Source of the DNA: Denitratimonas tolerans | Lineage (GTDB): Bacteria > Pseudomonadota > Gammaproteobacteria > Xanthomonadales > Xanthomonadaceae | Direction: 5' to 3' | Assembly (NCBI RefSeq): GCF_037203605.1 | Contig: NZ_JBBDHC010000014.1 | Coordinates: forward strand, 1-64,000 | DNA length: 64,000 nucleotides | Shown: positions 26,351-37,602 of the stretch, piece by piece | Position numbering within the stretch: position 1 is the stretch's first letter | How the letters are laid out: each line of letters starts with the position of its first letter | Position numbers and translations under genes: made by a program | The notes under the pieces: model-generated | The model's input: only the letters and a program-made list of their open reading frames with translations | Told to the model about the DNA's origin: nothing | The model's database searches: none

Positions 26351-26666
26351 GTCGGTGTCCTTCGTTCGAGGTGTCGGACGTTTCGTCGTTCCATGCCCGG
26401 TTCCGACGGCTCTGATGGTGGCCATGGGGTGGGTCGTCGGCATTGCCGTCGCGCCCATGACTTCCGTCGCCTCCATGACCGCCATGCCCTTTGTGCATGA
26501 ACACATGCATCAAGGGACACAGCAGCAGGATGGCCAGCGGCAGCCAGCGGAGCGTCCCCGCAAGGTGGGCGCGGTGCTCGACGCCGAGATAGAACAGGGC
26601 CAGCGCCAGGAAGATCCAGAAGACCCAACGTCGGGACCCTGAGGTGGCAGGACCAGGAACAGTCAT
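26337..26666 (-). CDS. DUF2933-type small membrane protein
   Basis: A 109-residue protein with two hydrophobic helices (residues about 15-30 and 38-55), then a His/Gly-rich tail (HKGHGGHGGDGSHG, HGHHQ) that could bind metal at the cytoplasmic or periplasmic face. The CPLMHVFMHKGHGG core is characteristic of DUF2933. Its start overlaps the MerR stop by 4 bp and its end overlaps the methyltransferase by 14 bp. Function unknown; copper association is by context. Confidence 0.8.
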   Translation of the reverse strand: MTVPGPATSGSRRWVFWIFLALALFYLGVEHRAHLAGTLRWLPLAILLLCPLMHVFMHKGHGGHGGDGSHGRDGNADDPPHGHHQSRRNRAWNDETSDTSNEGHRHART

Positions 26667-27175
26667 GGCAAGTTCTCCTGAGTGGGGCGACGTCCAAGGA
26701 GTCGCCCCGGGGTGGACCTGACGAATCCGCCGCCCTCAGCGGCGGCAACGGATTCGATCAATGCGCAGACATCGTCGCCAGTCGGGATGGAGTCCGGCAG
26801 CGAAGTCCAGGCGTGGACGGCATGCTCCATCCGCCCGTGCATGGCCAGCAGGTTGTCCAGTTGCTGGCGGGTGTCTTCGAGTCTGCGTCGGATGATGTCG
26901 CGCACCAGCGGGCAGGGACTCCTTCGCAGAACACTGTGGCGGACGATTTCCTCGATCTCCGCCAGCGTGAAGCCGAGCTGTTGGGCGGTGCGAATGAAGC
27001 GCAGGCGCTGGAGCTCCGAAGCCGAGAACAGCTGGTAGCCGCTCTCGGTGTGCCTCGCCGCCTGCAGCAGGCCGCGCCGCAGGTAGTTGCGCACCACATG
27101 CACCGTGACATCGCCCTGCCGTGCCAGCTGGCGGACCGTCATCAGCGGCGGCGCGACTTCGTCTTTGGCCGTCAT
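26663..27175 (-). CDS. MerR-family transcriptional regulator
   Basis: A 170-residue regulator with an N-terminal winged helix (LMTVRQLARQGDVTVHVVRNYLRRGLL) and a dimerisation helix (LAEIEEIVRHSVLRRSPCP). Cysteines at SPCP and DVCAL could form the sensor site, but the pattern differs from CueR (CxxxxxxxC near the C-terminus), so the inducer is unclear. It heads the DUF2933-ICMT group. Its own promoter region carries a MerR-type -35/19-bp/-10 arrangement with a perfect hexamer palindrome, suggesting autoregulation of the whole operon. Confidence 0.88.
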   Translation of the reverse strand: MTAKDEVAPPLMTVRQLARQGDVTVHVVRNYLRRGLLQAARHTESGYQLFSASELQRLRFIRTAQQLGFTLAEIEEIVRHSVLRRSPCPLVRDIIRRRLEDTRQQLDNLLAMHGRMEHAVHAWTSLPDSIPTGDDVCALIESVAAAEGGGFVRSTPGRLLGRRPTQENLP

Positions 27176-27202
27176 TGGCGTACTCCCGGCAAGGTGTTGA
27201 TC

Positions 27203-27233
27203 AGGCTAGACCTGTGTCTCGCACGCAGGTCAA
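27203..27233 (-). promoter_or_regulatory. MerR-type promoter of the MerR-DUF2933-ICMT operon
   Basis: Read on the minus strand: -35 TTGACC (27233-27228), 19-bp spacer, -10 TAGCCT (27208-27203). The spacer and its edges contain the palindrome GACCTG-N11-CAGGTC, a likely operator for the product of the gene starting at 27175, 28 bp downstream. Confidence 0.8.
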
Positions 27234-27347
27234 GCCGCCCTGGGGCGGACGGAGCCAGTAACGCGTGACCTCGCCGCGAACGGACGGATGTTCTCGTCCG
27301 TACGTGCGCGGACAATCCGTTCTTACTTGCGTTGAACGTGCGCCACA

Positions 27348-30300
27348 TCACGGCACTTCAACGGTCAGCGCGGCGGATGCCGGCGCCTTCCTGGCCAGCT
27401 GCCGCTGCTTGATCAACGAGTACAGTGCCGGGATCACCACCAGCGTCAGCACCGTCGACGACACCATGCCGCCCACCATCGGCGCGGCGATCCGGCGCAT
27501 GACTTCCGAGCCGGTGCCGCTGCTCCACATGATCGGCAGCAGGCCCGCCATGATCGCGACCACGGTCATCATCTTCGGGCGCACGCGGTCGACCGCGCCT
27601 TCGATGATGGCCTCGCGCAGGTCCCGTGCATCCAGCGCCCGCCCTTCGGCCTGCCTCTGCGCGGCACGCGCTTCAAGTGCGTGGTCGAGGTAGATCAGCA
27701 TCACCACGCCGGTTTCCGCGGCGACGCCGGCCAGCGCGATGAAGCCCACGATCACCGCGACGCTGGTGTTGTAGTCGAGCATCCACATCAGCCAGATGCC
27801 ACCGACCAGTGCGAAGGGCACCGACAGCATCACGATCAGCGACTCGGTGACGCGGCGGAAGTTGAGGTACAGCAGCAGGAAAATCAGCGCCAGCGTCACC
27901 GGAACGACGACACGCATCTTCTCCGCGGCACGTTGCATGTACTCGTACTGTCCACTCCAGGTCACGTAGTAGCCAGGCGGGAACTGCACCTGCTCGGTGA
28001 CCGCTTCCTGCGCAGCCTTCACGTAGCGGCCGAGATCGCTCTCGCGGGTATCGACGTAGATGTAAGCCGCCAGCATCGCGTTCTCGGTGCGGATGCTCGG
28101 CGCCCCCTTCCTGACCTCGATCTGCGCCAGTTCGCCCAGCGGCACCTGGGCGCCGCCGGGGACCGGCACCAGGACCTGGCTGCCGATCCGGTGCGGATCG
28201 TCGCGCAGCTCGCGCGGGTAGCGCACGATCGCGCTGAAGCGCTCGCGGCCCTGGAGGATGGTGGTGACGATCTCGCCGCCCAGCGCGGCGGCCACCACGT
28301 CCTGCACCTCGCCCAGGGTGACGCCGTACTGGGCCAGGCGCCCCAGGTCGGGGGTGATGTCGAGGTAGTAGGCGCCGGTCAGGCGCTCGGCGAACGCGCT
28401 GGTCGTCCCCGGCACCTCACGCACCACCGCTTCGATCTCGGTGGCCAGCGCGTCGAGTTGCTCAAGGTCCGTGCCGAAGAGTTTGATGCCCACGGGCGTG
28501 CGGATGCCGGTGGCCAGCATGTCGGTGCGGGCCTTGATCGGCATCGTCCAGGAGTTGGCGACGCCCGGGAACTTCAGCGCCTCGTCCATCTCGGCGATGA
28601 GCTTGTCGGTGGTCATGCCCTCACGCCACTCGTCCTCGGGCTTGAGGTTGATGACGGTCTCGAACATCTCCAGCGGCGCCGGGTCGGTGGCGGTCAGGGC
28701 GCGACCCGCCTTGCCGAACACCGACTCCACTTCCGGGAAGCCCTTGATGATCCGGTCCTGCTGCTGCAGCAGCTCCGATGCCTTGGTCACCGACATGCCG
28801 GGAAGCGACGCGGGCATGTACAGCAGCGTGCCTTCGTTGAGCGTGGGCATGAACTCGCTGCCCAGGCGCGATGCAGGCCACAGGCTGGCAAACAGGGCGA
28901 CCAGCGCGAACATGACTGTGGCCATGCGGTGCCGCAGAACGACGTTGATCACCGGCCGATAGGCCGCAACCAGGAACCGGTTCACCGGATTCTTGTGCTC
29001 GGGCACGATCTTGCCGCGCACGAACAGCAGCATGAGTACCGGTACCAGCGTGATCGACAACAGCGCGCCACCGGCCATCGCGAACGTCTTGGTGAATGCC
29101 AGCGGCTTGAACAGGCGCCCTTCCTGCGCCTCCAGGGCGAACACCGGCAGGAAGGAGACGGTGATGATCATCAGGCTGAAGAACAGCGCCGGCCCGACCT
29201 CGCGACAGGCATCGATGATCAGCTGGGTCCGGCTGCGGGAGCCGTCGGAGCGTTCGATGTGCTTGTGCGCGTTCTCGATCATCACGATCGCCGCGTCGAC
29301 CATCACGCCAATCGAGATCGCGATGCCGCCCAGGCTCATGATGTTGGAGTTCATGCCCAGCATGCGCATCGCGATCACCGCGATCAGCACGCCGACGGGC
29401 AGCATGACGATCGCGACCAGCGCGCTGCGCGCATGGAACAGGAACAGCAGGCAAACCAGCGCGACGATCAGGCTCTCCTCGAGCAGCGTCGTGCGCAGCG
29501 TCTTGATCGCACGCACGATGAGGTCGGAGCGGTCGTAGACCGCCTGGACGCTGACGCCTTCGGGCAGGCCTCGCGCAAGTTCCGCGATCTTGTCCTTCAC
29601 CCCGCCGATCACGGCCAGGGCGTTTTCGCCGAAGCGCGCAATGACGATCCCGCCCACAACGTCGCCTTCGCCGTCCAGGTCGGCGATGCCACGGCGCTCA
29701 TCGGGTACCAGTTCGACCCGGGCGACGTCGCCGATCAGCACCGGTGCGCCCCCTTCGGCGCGCAGAACCAGGCTCTCGATATCCTCGATACCGCGCAGGT
29801 AGCCGCGGCCCCGCACCATGTACTCGGTCTCGGCCATCTCGATCACGCGGCCGCCGACGTCGCGGTTGCTCTCGGCGATCACCTCGGACACGCGTGAAAT
29901 CGGGATGTCGAACTCGCGCAGCCGGACCGGATCGACGGTGATCGAGTACTGGCGCACGAAGCCGCCGACGCTGGCGACCTCGGCCACGCCGGGCGCGGTG
30001 GTGAGCTGGTAACGCAGGTACCAGTCCTGCATCGCGCGCAGCTCGTCCAGCGAGTGGCGGTCGCTCTGCAGCACGTACTGGTAGACCCAGCCCACGCCGG
30101 ACGCGTCGGGTCCCAGCGCAGGTGCCACGCCGGCCGGGAGGTTCTTCGACGCGACGTTGAGGTTCTCGAGCACGCGCGAGCGCGCCCAGTAGAGGTCCGT
30201 CCCTTCTTCGAAGATGACGTAGATGAAGGAGGCGCCGAAGAACGAGAAGCCGCGTACGTCCTTCGACCTGGGCACCGAGAGCAGGGCGCTGGTCAGCGGA

Positions 30301-30500
30301 TAGGTGACCTGGTCCTCGACCACCTGGGGCGCCTGCCCCGGATACTCGGTGAACACGATCACCTGCACGTCCGACAGGTCCGGCTGGGCATCCAGCGGCG
30401 TGTTCATCAGGGCGTAGATGCCGCCGGCGACGATCGCCAGTGTCATCACCAGGACCAGGAAGACGTTGCGGACCGACCATTCGATGAGGCGGCCAAGCAT
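27348..30500 (-). CDS. cusA: CusA-type copper/silver RND pump
   Basis: A 1050-residue HME-RND pump. The fourth-helix signature GGIAISIGVMVDAAIVMIEN (391-410) followed by AHKH is that of HME4 Cu+/Ag+ exporters, differing from the CzcA pump of this window. The ATG at 30500 comes one base after the cusB stop and gives the normal MLGRLIEWSVRN start; longer frames run into cusB. With CusB and CusC it moves Cu+ or Ag+ from the periplasm out of the cell. Length and order are normal. Confidence 0.95.
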   Translation of the reverse strand: MLGRLIEWSVRNVFLVLVMTLAIVAGGIYALMNTPLDAQPDLSDVQVIVFTEYPGQAPQVVEDQVTYPLTSALLSVPRSKDVRGFSFFGASFIYVIFEEGTDLYWARSRVLENLNVASKNLPAGVAPALGPDASGVGWVYQYVLQSDRHSLDELRAMQDWYLRYQLTTAPGVAEVASVGGFVRQYSITVDPVRLREFDIPISRVSEVIAESNRDVGGRVIEMAETEYMVRGRGYLRGIEDIESLVLRAEGGAPVLIGDVARVELVPDERRGIADLDGEGDVVGGIVIARFGENALAVIGGVKDKIAELARGLPEGVSVQAVYDRSDLIVRAIKTLRTTLLEESLIVALVCLLFLFHARSALVAIVMLPVGVLIAVIAMRMLGMNSNIMSLGGIAISIGVMVDAAIVMIENAHKHIERSDGSRSRTQLIIDACREVGPALFFSLMIITVSFLPVFALEAQEGRLFKPLAFTKTFAMAGGALLSITLVPVLMLLFVRGKIVPEHKNPVNRFLVAAYRPVINVVLRHRMATVMFALVALFASLWPASRLGSEFMPTLNEGTLLYMPASLPGMSVTKASELLQQQDRIIKGFPEVESVFGKAGRALTATDPAPLEMFETVINLKPEDEWREGMTTDKLIAEMDEALKFPGVANSWTMPIKARTDMLATGIRTPVGIKLFGTDLEQLDALATEIEAVVREVPGTTSAFAERLTGAYYLDITPDLGRLAQYGVTLGEVQDVVAAALGGEIVTTILQGRERFSAIVRYPRELRDDPHRIGSQVLVPVPGGAQVPLGELAQIEVRKGAPSIRTENAMLAAYIYVDTRESDLGRYVKAAQEAVTEQVQFPPGYYVTWSGQYEYMQRAAEKMRVVVPVTLALIFLLLYLNFRRVTESLIVMLSVPFALVGGIWLMWMLDYNTSVAVIVGFIALAGVAAETGVVMLIYLDHALEARAAQRQAEGRALDARDLREAIIEGAVDRVRPKMMTVVAIMAGLLPIMWSSGTGSEVMRRIAAPMVGGMVSSTVLTLVVIPALYSLIKQRQLARKAPASAALTVEVP

Positions 30501-30501
30501 G

Positions 30502-31914
30502 TCAGTGCCCCTCGTGGCTGGTGGGGGAGGGCGGAGTCTTCTCCGGGGCGGCGGGCATGGAGTGGCCGGCGTGCGGATCAGCAACCTCATCACCATGGGC
30601 TGCGTGCGGGTCAGCGGCGTCCTCACCGTGCCCGGCGTGCGGATCCTCAGTGGTGCCCGAGGGGGTCCCGTGTCCTGTGTGACCTTCAAGTCCTTGGAGC
30701 GCCGACTGCAGGTTGCTTTCTGCGTCGATCAGGAAGTTGGCGGAGACCACGACCTGTTCGCCCTCGGTCAGGCCGTCGAGGATCTCGATGCGATCGCCGC
30801 CGCGCCGCCCCAGGCTGACATCGCGCGGTGCGAAGCGGCCAGGGCCGGTCTCGACCAGCACCACCTGGCGCGTGCCGCTGTCGAGCACGGCCGAGCGCGG
30901 AACGGTCAGGACCGGTCCAGCTCCCGGCTCCTCCAGCACCACCGTCCCATACAGCCCGGGCCGCAGGTCGCCAGCGGGGTTGGGCAGGGCGATGCGCACA
31001 TCCACGGTGCGCGTCATCGCATCGATGACGGGCTGCACGAAGGTGACCTCGCCCTCGGCCACCTGGCCCGGCAGGGCCACGGTTTCAAAGCGGGCCGTTT
31101 GGCCGGGCTGGATACCCGCGGCCTGCGCCGCCGGGACCTTGGCGATCACCCACACCGTCGAGAGGTCCGCCAGGCGCAGGATGGTTTCGCCGGGCTCGAA
31201 GCGTGCGCCCTGGACCACCGGCTTCTCGATCACGACCGCGTCCGCGGGCGCGGTGAGCACCAGACCGGCCTTGCCCATCTGCGCGTCGCTGATTTCCCAG
31301 TTGCGCAGGCGGGTGCGGGCGGCATCGCGCAGGCGGACCATCGACGCCGCGCTCGCGGGATCGGACCCGGCCAGCCTGCGGGCGGTCTCGTCGGCCAGCC
31401 GGTATTCCTGCTGCGCCGCGGCCAGCTGCGGGCTGTAGACGGAGAGCAGCGGCTGCCCGGCGCTGACCCGCATGCCGGTCTGGTTCGCGTACAGCCGCTC
31501 CACCCAGCCTTCGAAGCGCGGGGCGATCGCGTACTGCCGGGTCTCGTCGACCTCGACCGTGCCGCTGGTGCGCACGGTAGCGGACAGGGCTCCGCGCTTG
31601 ACCGCTTCGGTGCGCACGCCCAGCGCCTGCACCTTGTCGGGTGGCATCACCACCGTTCCCGGCGCCGCGGCAGGCGCGTCGCCGGCGTAGACCGGAATGT
31701 AGTCCATGCCCATCGGGTCCTTCTTCGGCACCGGCGAGGTGTCCGGAAGGCCCATGGGATTGCGGTAATAGAGCACCTTGCGTTCCGCGGCCGGCGCTTC
31801 GGCGGACGTGGCTGCGGTGGGCGAACCGTTCGTGGCGCGGCCCGCCATCCAGCCGACGGCGAGGGCGGCGAGTGCAACGCCGATGGCGAGCGACAGGGTC
31901 TGGACACGGGTCAT
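30502..31914 (-). CDS. cusB: CusB-type adaptor with HMBD and His-rich tail
   Basis: A 470-residue periplasmic adaptor. One N-terminal anchor helix (residues 5-25) is followed by the heavy-metal-binding domain YYRNPMGL...KKDPMGMDYIPVY (49-75), then barrel-sandwich, beta-barrel and membrane-proximal domains. The C-terminal ~50 residues are an unusual His-rich tail containing three DPHAxH units (DPHAGHG, DPHAAHG, DPHAGHS). The tail could pick up extra copper. Its start overlaps the cusC stop by 4 bp, and its stop abuts cusA. Confidence 0.93.
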   Translation of the reverse strand: MTRVQTLSLAIGVALAALAVGWMAGRATNGSPTAATSAEAPAAERKVLYYRNPMGLPDTSPVPKKDPMGMDYIPVYAGDAPAAAPGTVVMPPDKVQALGVRTEAVKRGALSATVRTSGTVEVDETRQYAIAPRFEGWVERLYANQTGMRVSAGQPLLSVYSPQLAAAQQEYRLADETARRLAGSDPASAASMVRLRDAARTRLRNWEISDAQMGKAGLVLTAPADAVVIEKPVVQGARFEPGETILRLADLSTVWVIAKVPAAQAAGIQPGQTARFETVALPGQVAEGEVTFVQPVIDAMTRTVDVRIALPNPAGDLRPGLYGTVVLEEPGAGPVLTVPRSAVLDSGTRQVVLVETGPGRFAPRDVSLGRRGGDRIEILDGLTEGEQVVVSANFLIDAESNLQSALQGLEGHTGHGTPSGTTEDPHAGHGEDAADPHAAHGDEVADPHAGHSMPAAPEKTPPSPTSHEGH

Positions 31915-33233
31915 CGGATCTCTCCTTCGATGGCGCGCACGGCGGCGGCGCCCAACAGTTCGTCACGCAGTGCATCGACCCGTGCGAGGTCGGCGCCCTG
32001 CCATTCATTGAGTGCTTCCAGCAGCGTCCCGAAGTCGACTTCGCCGACCTGGTAGCTGGCCAGCGCGGACTGCCAGGTGGCGTCGGCCTGCGGCAGCAGC
32101 GTGTTCTCGATCAGCGCGCGGCGCTCGCGTGCGCTGGTCCACTGCGACCAGGCGGAAGCGCCGCGTTCCTCGACGGCCCGCAACGTGGCATCTCTGCGGG
32201 CCAGCGCCGCGTCTTCGAGCAGGCGCGACTCGCGCTCGCGTTCGCGGCGGGCGCGCTGCTGGAACGGGATCTCGACCTCGAGCATCAGCTCGGTGCTTTC
32301 GAGGCCGTTGCCGAGCTGCATCGCACCCACGCCCAGGGTGATGTCCGGAAAGCGGTTGCGACGCTGCAGCACCACGTTCGTGCGCGCCGCCTCGGCGCGG
32401 GCCTGCTGCGAGCGCACCGCGGGATGCGCATCGGCGTCATCCAGTGCCTCGGCAAGCGAGGCGCTGTGGACGGCGAGGCGCGGCGCCTCGCCGGGAGTCG
32501 CCAGCGGTGCATCGGACCGGCGCCCCAGCACCGCGTTCAAGGTGGCGGCCGCCTCCTGCTTGGTCGCGAGGCGTTCGATCCGCTCGCGCTGCAGGCTGGT
32601 CTGCTCGACCTGGGCGCGGATGGCATCCTGCTGCGCCGCGCGGCCCAGGGCGTAGCGCACGCCGGCCATCTCTTCCACCTGGCGGAGCAGGGCGATGCGG
32701 CGATCGAGCACGGCCACGGCCTGGTCGGCATGCCAATACCGTGCGTAGGCCGCCTCGGCGTCGGACAGCAGATCGCGCGCCGTGGTGATGCGGTCGAGTC
32801 CGACCGCGATCGCGTCCTGGCTGGCCGCGGTCCGCGCCAGCCCGCGCTTGCCCCAGAGCGGGAAGCGCTGGCGCAGCGCGTAGTTCACCTCGCGCTCGGC
32901 ACCGGCGGTGCGCCAGGGCTTGTCCGGATCGAGGCCGCGGAATCCAACCGAGGCCATCGGATCGGGCAGGGCACCTGCGGGAAGGATCCTCGCTTCGGCG
33001 GCCTGGGTTTCGAAGTCCATGGCCCGCAGCTCGGGGTTGTGTTCCAGAACCCAGGTGCGGATCGACTCGAGGCTGTGCCCCGGGATGGGTTCGGTGGCGG
33101 TCGCGGGCAGCGCCAGCGTCCACAAGCCGCCGGCGAACACGCAGGCAAGCAGGTGCCGGAGCAGTGGCCGACGGCGGAACAGCGGGTAAGGGTGCAGGCG
33201 CCTGGCCTGCATCGGGTCGAACAGGGATGCCAT
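31911..33233 (-). CDS. cusC: CusC-type outer membrane factor
   Basis: A TolC-family outer-membrane protein of 440 aa from the ATG at 33233, which has AAGGA upstream. A longer frame to 33329 lacks a ribosome site. A membrane-targeting segment near residues 28-50 (LLACVFAGGLWTLALPATA) precedes two OEP repeats. It forms the exit duct of the Cus complex. It is first in the cusCBA operon, with a 127-bp gap to the small upstream gene. Confidence 0.92.
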   Translation of the reverse strand: MASLFDPMQARRLHPYPLFRRRPLLRHLLACVFAGGLWTLALPATATEPIPGHSLESIRTWVLEHNPELRAMDFETQAAEARILPAGALPDPMASVGFRGLDPDKPWRTAGAEREVNYALRQRFPLWGKRGLARTAASQDAIAVGLDRITTARDLLSDAEAAYARYWHADQAVAVLDRRIALLRQVEEMAGVRYALGRAAQQDAIRAQVEQTSLQRERIERLATKQEAAATLNAVLGRRSDAPLATPGEAPRLAVHSASLAEALDDADAHPAVRSQQARAEAARTNVVLQRRNRFPDITLGVGAMQLGNGLESTELMLEVEIPFQQRARRERERESRLLEDAALARRDATLRAVEERGASAWSQWTSARERRALIENTLLPQADATWQSALASYQVGEVDFGTLLEALNEWQGADLARVDALRDELLGAAAVRAIEGEIR

Positions 33234-33360
33234 ATCAGTGTCCTTGGGCCGACGCGACGCAGGTCGCTCGGACGAGGCAGAACACATGCCGTGACGCGCA
33301 CGGCACGAACGCACAGCACTGCGCCGCACAGAGGCGTGCGGAGCAGTCAGCGTTCGGGCA

Positions 33361-33780
33361 TCAGATCAGCAGGAGAGCCGCTGGATGGGCGGTGGGGCTG
33401 TGCCAGGCGGGCCTGGGTGGTGCATCCACCCATGCAGACGAAACCCCGGGACCGGCGTCTGCGGTCTGAGCGACCGCGAACCAGGAGAGCCACGCACCGA
33501 CAATAAGCGGTGGCACCGGGGGGATGCGACTGCTGTCAGCCGAAATGCCCCCTTCGCTGCAATGTGCGGCACACAGCGCCGTGTCCGCTGAGGGAAGATC
33601 GGCGTCACAGCCGTGGTTGGGGTCGTGTAGGGCGTAAGCGTCAGCCGCGTCTGCGGTGGTCGCTCCCGGGAGATCCAGGCAACCGCCATGACCGGCCAGC
33701 GCGAACTGGGACCAGAGCAGCGCCGCCATCGCGAGGAGGGCGGCGCGCTGCAACCAGTTCCGGTAGCGACGACGGATCAT
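33361..33780 (-). CDS. small exported Cys/His-containing protein upstream of cus
   Basis: A 139-residue protein with a signal-like N-terminus (residues 9-29, AALLAMAALLWSQFALA). The mature part has spaced metal ligands (GHGGCLD, DPNHGCDAD, CAAHCSEG), a proline-rich patch and no known domain. Its position directly upstream of cusCBA parallels the CzcI-like and CopL-like genes that head the czc and cop operons here. A periplasmic metal-binding or regulatory role is inferred. Confidence 0.65.
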   Translation of the reverse strand: MIRRRYRNWLQRAALLAMAALLWSQFALAGHGGCLDLPGATTADAADAYALHDPNHGCDADLPSADTALCAAHCSEGGISADSSRIPPVPPLIVGAWLSWFAVAQTADAGPGVSSAWVDAPPRPAWHSPTAHPAALLLI

Positions 33781-33814
33781 GACTTGAGTTTACCCCATGT
33801 CCGGCCCGATGCAA

Positions 33815-33828
33815 CTGATCCAGATCAA
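33815..33828. promoter_or_regulatory. possible FNR/Anr-type box
   Basis: CTGAT-CCAG-ATCAA differs from the TTGAT-N4-ATCAA consensus by one base. It lies 35 bp upstream of the small gene starting at 33780 and might link cus expression to oxygen. A single site of this kind can arise by chance. Confidence 0.3.
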
Positions 33829-33930
33829 TCCCCCGGGCAGATCGGGTGACTGGACCGGTATGGCCGCTTTCGGTGTCGCCGAAACCGGAGCCGACCCGGC
33901 CAGGCGAAGCGCGCGGGCCACAACCGACAC

Positions 33931-34022
33931 CTAGCTCAGTCTCATGGCGAGCGCCGCAACCATCGGGCTCAGCGGGATCCCCGAGCGCGAGTAGAGCGCG
34001 CCGGCGGCGGCCGGAACCAGCT
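33931..34022 (-). pseudogene. C-terminal relic of a CopA-like copper ATPase
   Basis: Directly after copZ, a 30-codon stretch reads LKLVPAAAGALYSRSG, then PLSPMVAALAMRLS and a stop. This matches the last transmembrane region of P1B ATPases; compare IPVAAGALYPVNG and LLSPIFAAAAMALSS in the intact CopA at 34966-37539. No start codon or other ATPase parts remain. The simplest reading is that a copZ-linked ATPase gene was deleted here, leaving its tail. Confidence 0.7.
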
Positions 34023-34223
34023 TCAGGCTGATCGCTCGTCCGGGTACCCAGCCTCACTGAGCGCTGAGAGGAACGCGCCCCCGTCCATGTCGCTATCGAC
34101 CCTCACCTGACGCGTCGGTGGGTCGGTTTCGATGCGGGCTTGGGGGTCCACACTGAGCAGTGCCTTCTTGACGGACTTGGCGCAGCCGCCGCATGTCATG
34201 TTTGGAATGTGGAAACGAAGCAT
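34023..34223 (-). CDS. copZ: CopZ-type copper chaperone (HMA domain)
   Basis: A 66-residue single heavy-metal-associated domain with the copper-binding loop MTCGGC (residues 9-14) and the usual ferredoxin-like beta-alpha-beta pattern. It binds Cu+ in the cytosol and passes it to the ATPase CopA. It has its own CueR-type promoter 33 bp upstream and is next to cueR. An ATPase relic follows it immediately. Confidence 0.93.
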   Translation of the reverse strand: MLRFHIPNMTCGGCAKSVKKALLSVDPQARIETDPPTRQVRVDSDMDGGAFLSALSEAGYPDERSA

Positions 34224-34255
34224 CTTGATCTCCTGATCGACTGTGGTGTCGGATC

Positions 34256-34286
34256 AATATGGGGTTTGACAGCGTGGCAAGGTCAA
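34256..34286 (-). promoter_or_regulatory. CueR-type promoter of copZ
   Basis: On the minus strand: TTGACC (34286-34281), 19-bp spacer, CATATT (34261-34256). The spacer has the CueR-like half-site CCTTGCCA and a weaker opposite arm TGTCAAAC, so the dyad is imperfect. It shares TTGACCTTGCCA with the copA promoter. Confidence 0.75.
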
Positions 34287-34377
34287 TCGGCTATCAGCAG
34301 AATGTTTGCAAGCTGCTCACGGCTGGCCGACAACGGCGCCGAGAACTCTTGCGAATGCACGTCCGACCACGAATGAG

Positions 34378-34860
34378 TCATCTGACGCCGCGGTTACGCG
34401 AGGAGGCGGGCGTGTCGGCCCCAAACCGAGGCGTCCTATGTGGACCCTGCGAACGCGACTCCGCCGCTGTTGGCTCGGCCAGATCCGCAAGGATCGGGCA
34501 TTCCGGTCGGTCATCCCCGTGGCAGTGGTCGGCCAGATGCTCGAGCGTTTGCACCATCGCCTGCAGCTCGGCGATTCTCGTCTTCAGTCCGGCGGCATGG
34601 GAAAGCGCCATCGCCTTGACGTCGGCGCTTGCGCGCTCACGGTCGCGCCACAAGACCAGCAGTTCTGCGATCTGTTCGACAGAGAAGCCAAGGTCTCGTG
34701 CGCGACGGATAAAGCGAAGGCTATAAGCGTCAGGCGTGCTGTAGTGTCGGTAGCCGGCCTCAGAGCGCGCAGCTTTGGGGATCAAGCCGATCTGTTCGTA
34801 GTAGCGGATCATCTTCGCCGACACGCCTGAAAACTTGGCTGCTTCACCGATATTCATCAT
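34378..34860 (-). CDS. cueR: CueR copper-responsive MerR regulator
   Basis: A 160-residue activator. The winged-helix start NIGEAAKFSGVSAKMIRYYE and C-terminal sensor HCHGDDRPECPIL place Cys at 113 and 121, the Cu+/Ag+-binding pair of CueR. It lacks the Cys77-type residue of Zn/Cd sensors. The tandem ATGs at 34860/34857 both follow AGGAAAAGAG; 34860 is used here. The tail after the sensor (about 35 residues) is longer than in E. coli CueR. It should activate copZ and copA from the two promoters described. Confidence 0.93.
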   Translation of the reverse strand: MMNIGEAAKFSGVSAKMIRYYEQIGLIPKAARSEAGYRHYSTPDAYSLRFIRRARDLGFSVEQIAELLVLWRDRERASADVKAMALSHAAGLKTRIAELQAMVQTLEHLADHCHGDDRPECPILADLAEPTAAESRSQGPHRTPRFGADTPASSRNRGVR

Positions 34861-34965
34861 TCTCTTTTCCTGGTCACCCAAGGATGCTTGGTTCGACACG
34901 CTAGGCCGGCGTCCGCCACATCGATCCTGTCTTGGTGTTCAGTCAGGCGGCACCGTGTCTTGGGA

Positions 34966-37539
<2,574 letters not shown>

Positions 37540-37571
37540 GGAACCAGCTCTTCAGCGAGGACGTGGAATCA

Positions 37572-37602
37572 AGCTTAAAGATTCCCACGATGGCAAGGTC
37601 AA
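37572..37602 (-). promoter_or_regulatory. CueR-type promoter of copA ATPase
   Basis: On the minus strand: TTGACC (37602-37597), 19-bp spacer, TAAGCT (37577-37572). The spacer holds CCTTGCCAtcgTGGGAATC, close to the CueR operator. The -35 overlaps the end of tatB. Confidence 0.85.

Noticed and set aside
27681..29897. A 738-codon open frame on the plus strand opposite cusA
   Set aside because: It is antisense to a full-length, recognisable pump gene, has Asp/His/Arg-rich nonsense composition, and is an artefact of high GC codon use.
34281..34286. Reading the copZ promoter -35 as an ordinary sigma-70 site
   Set aside because: The 19-bp spacer and CCTTGCCA half-site shared with the copA promoter fit a CueR-activated promoter better.
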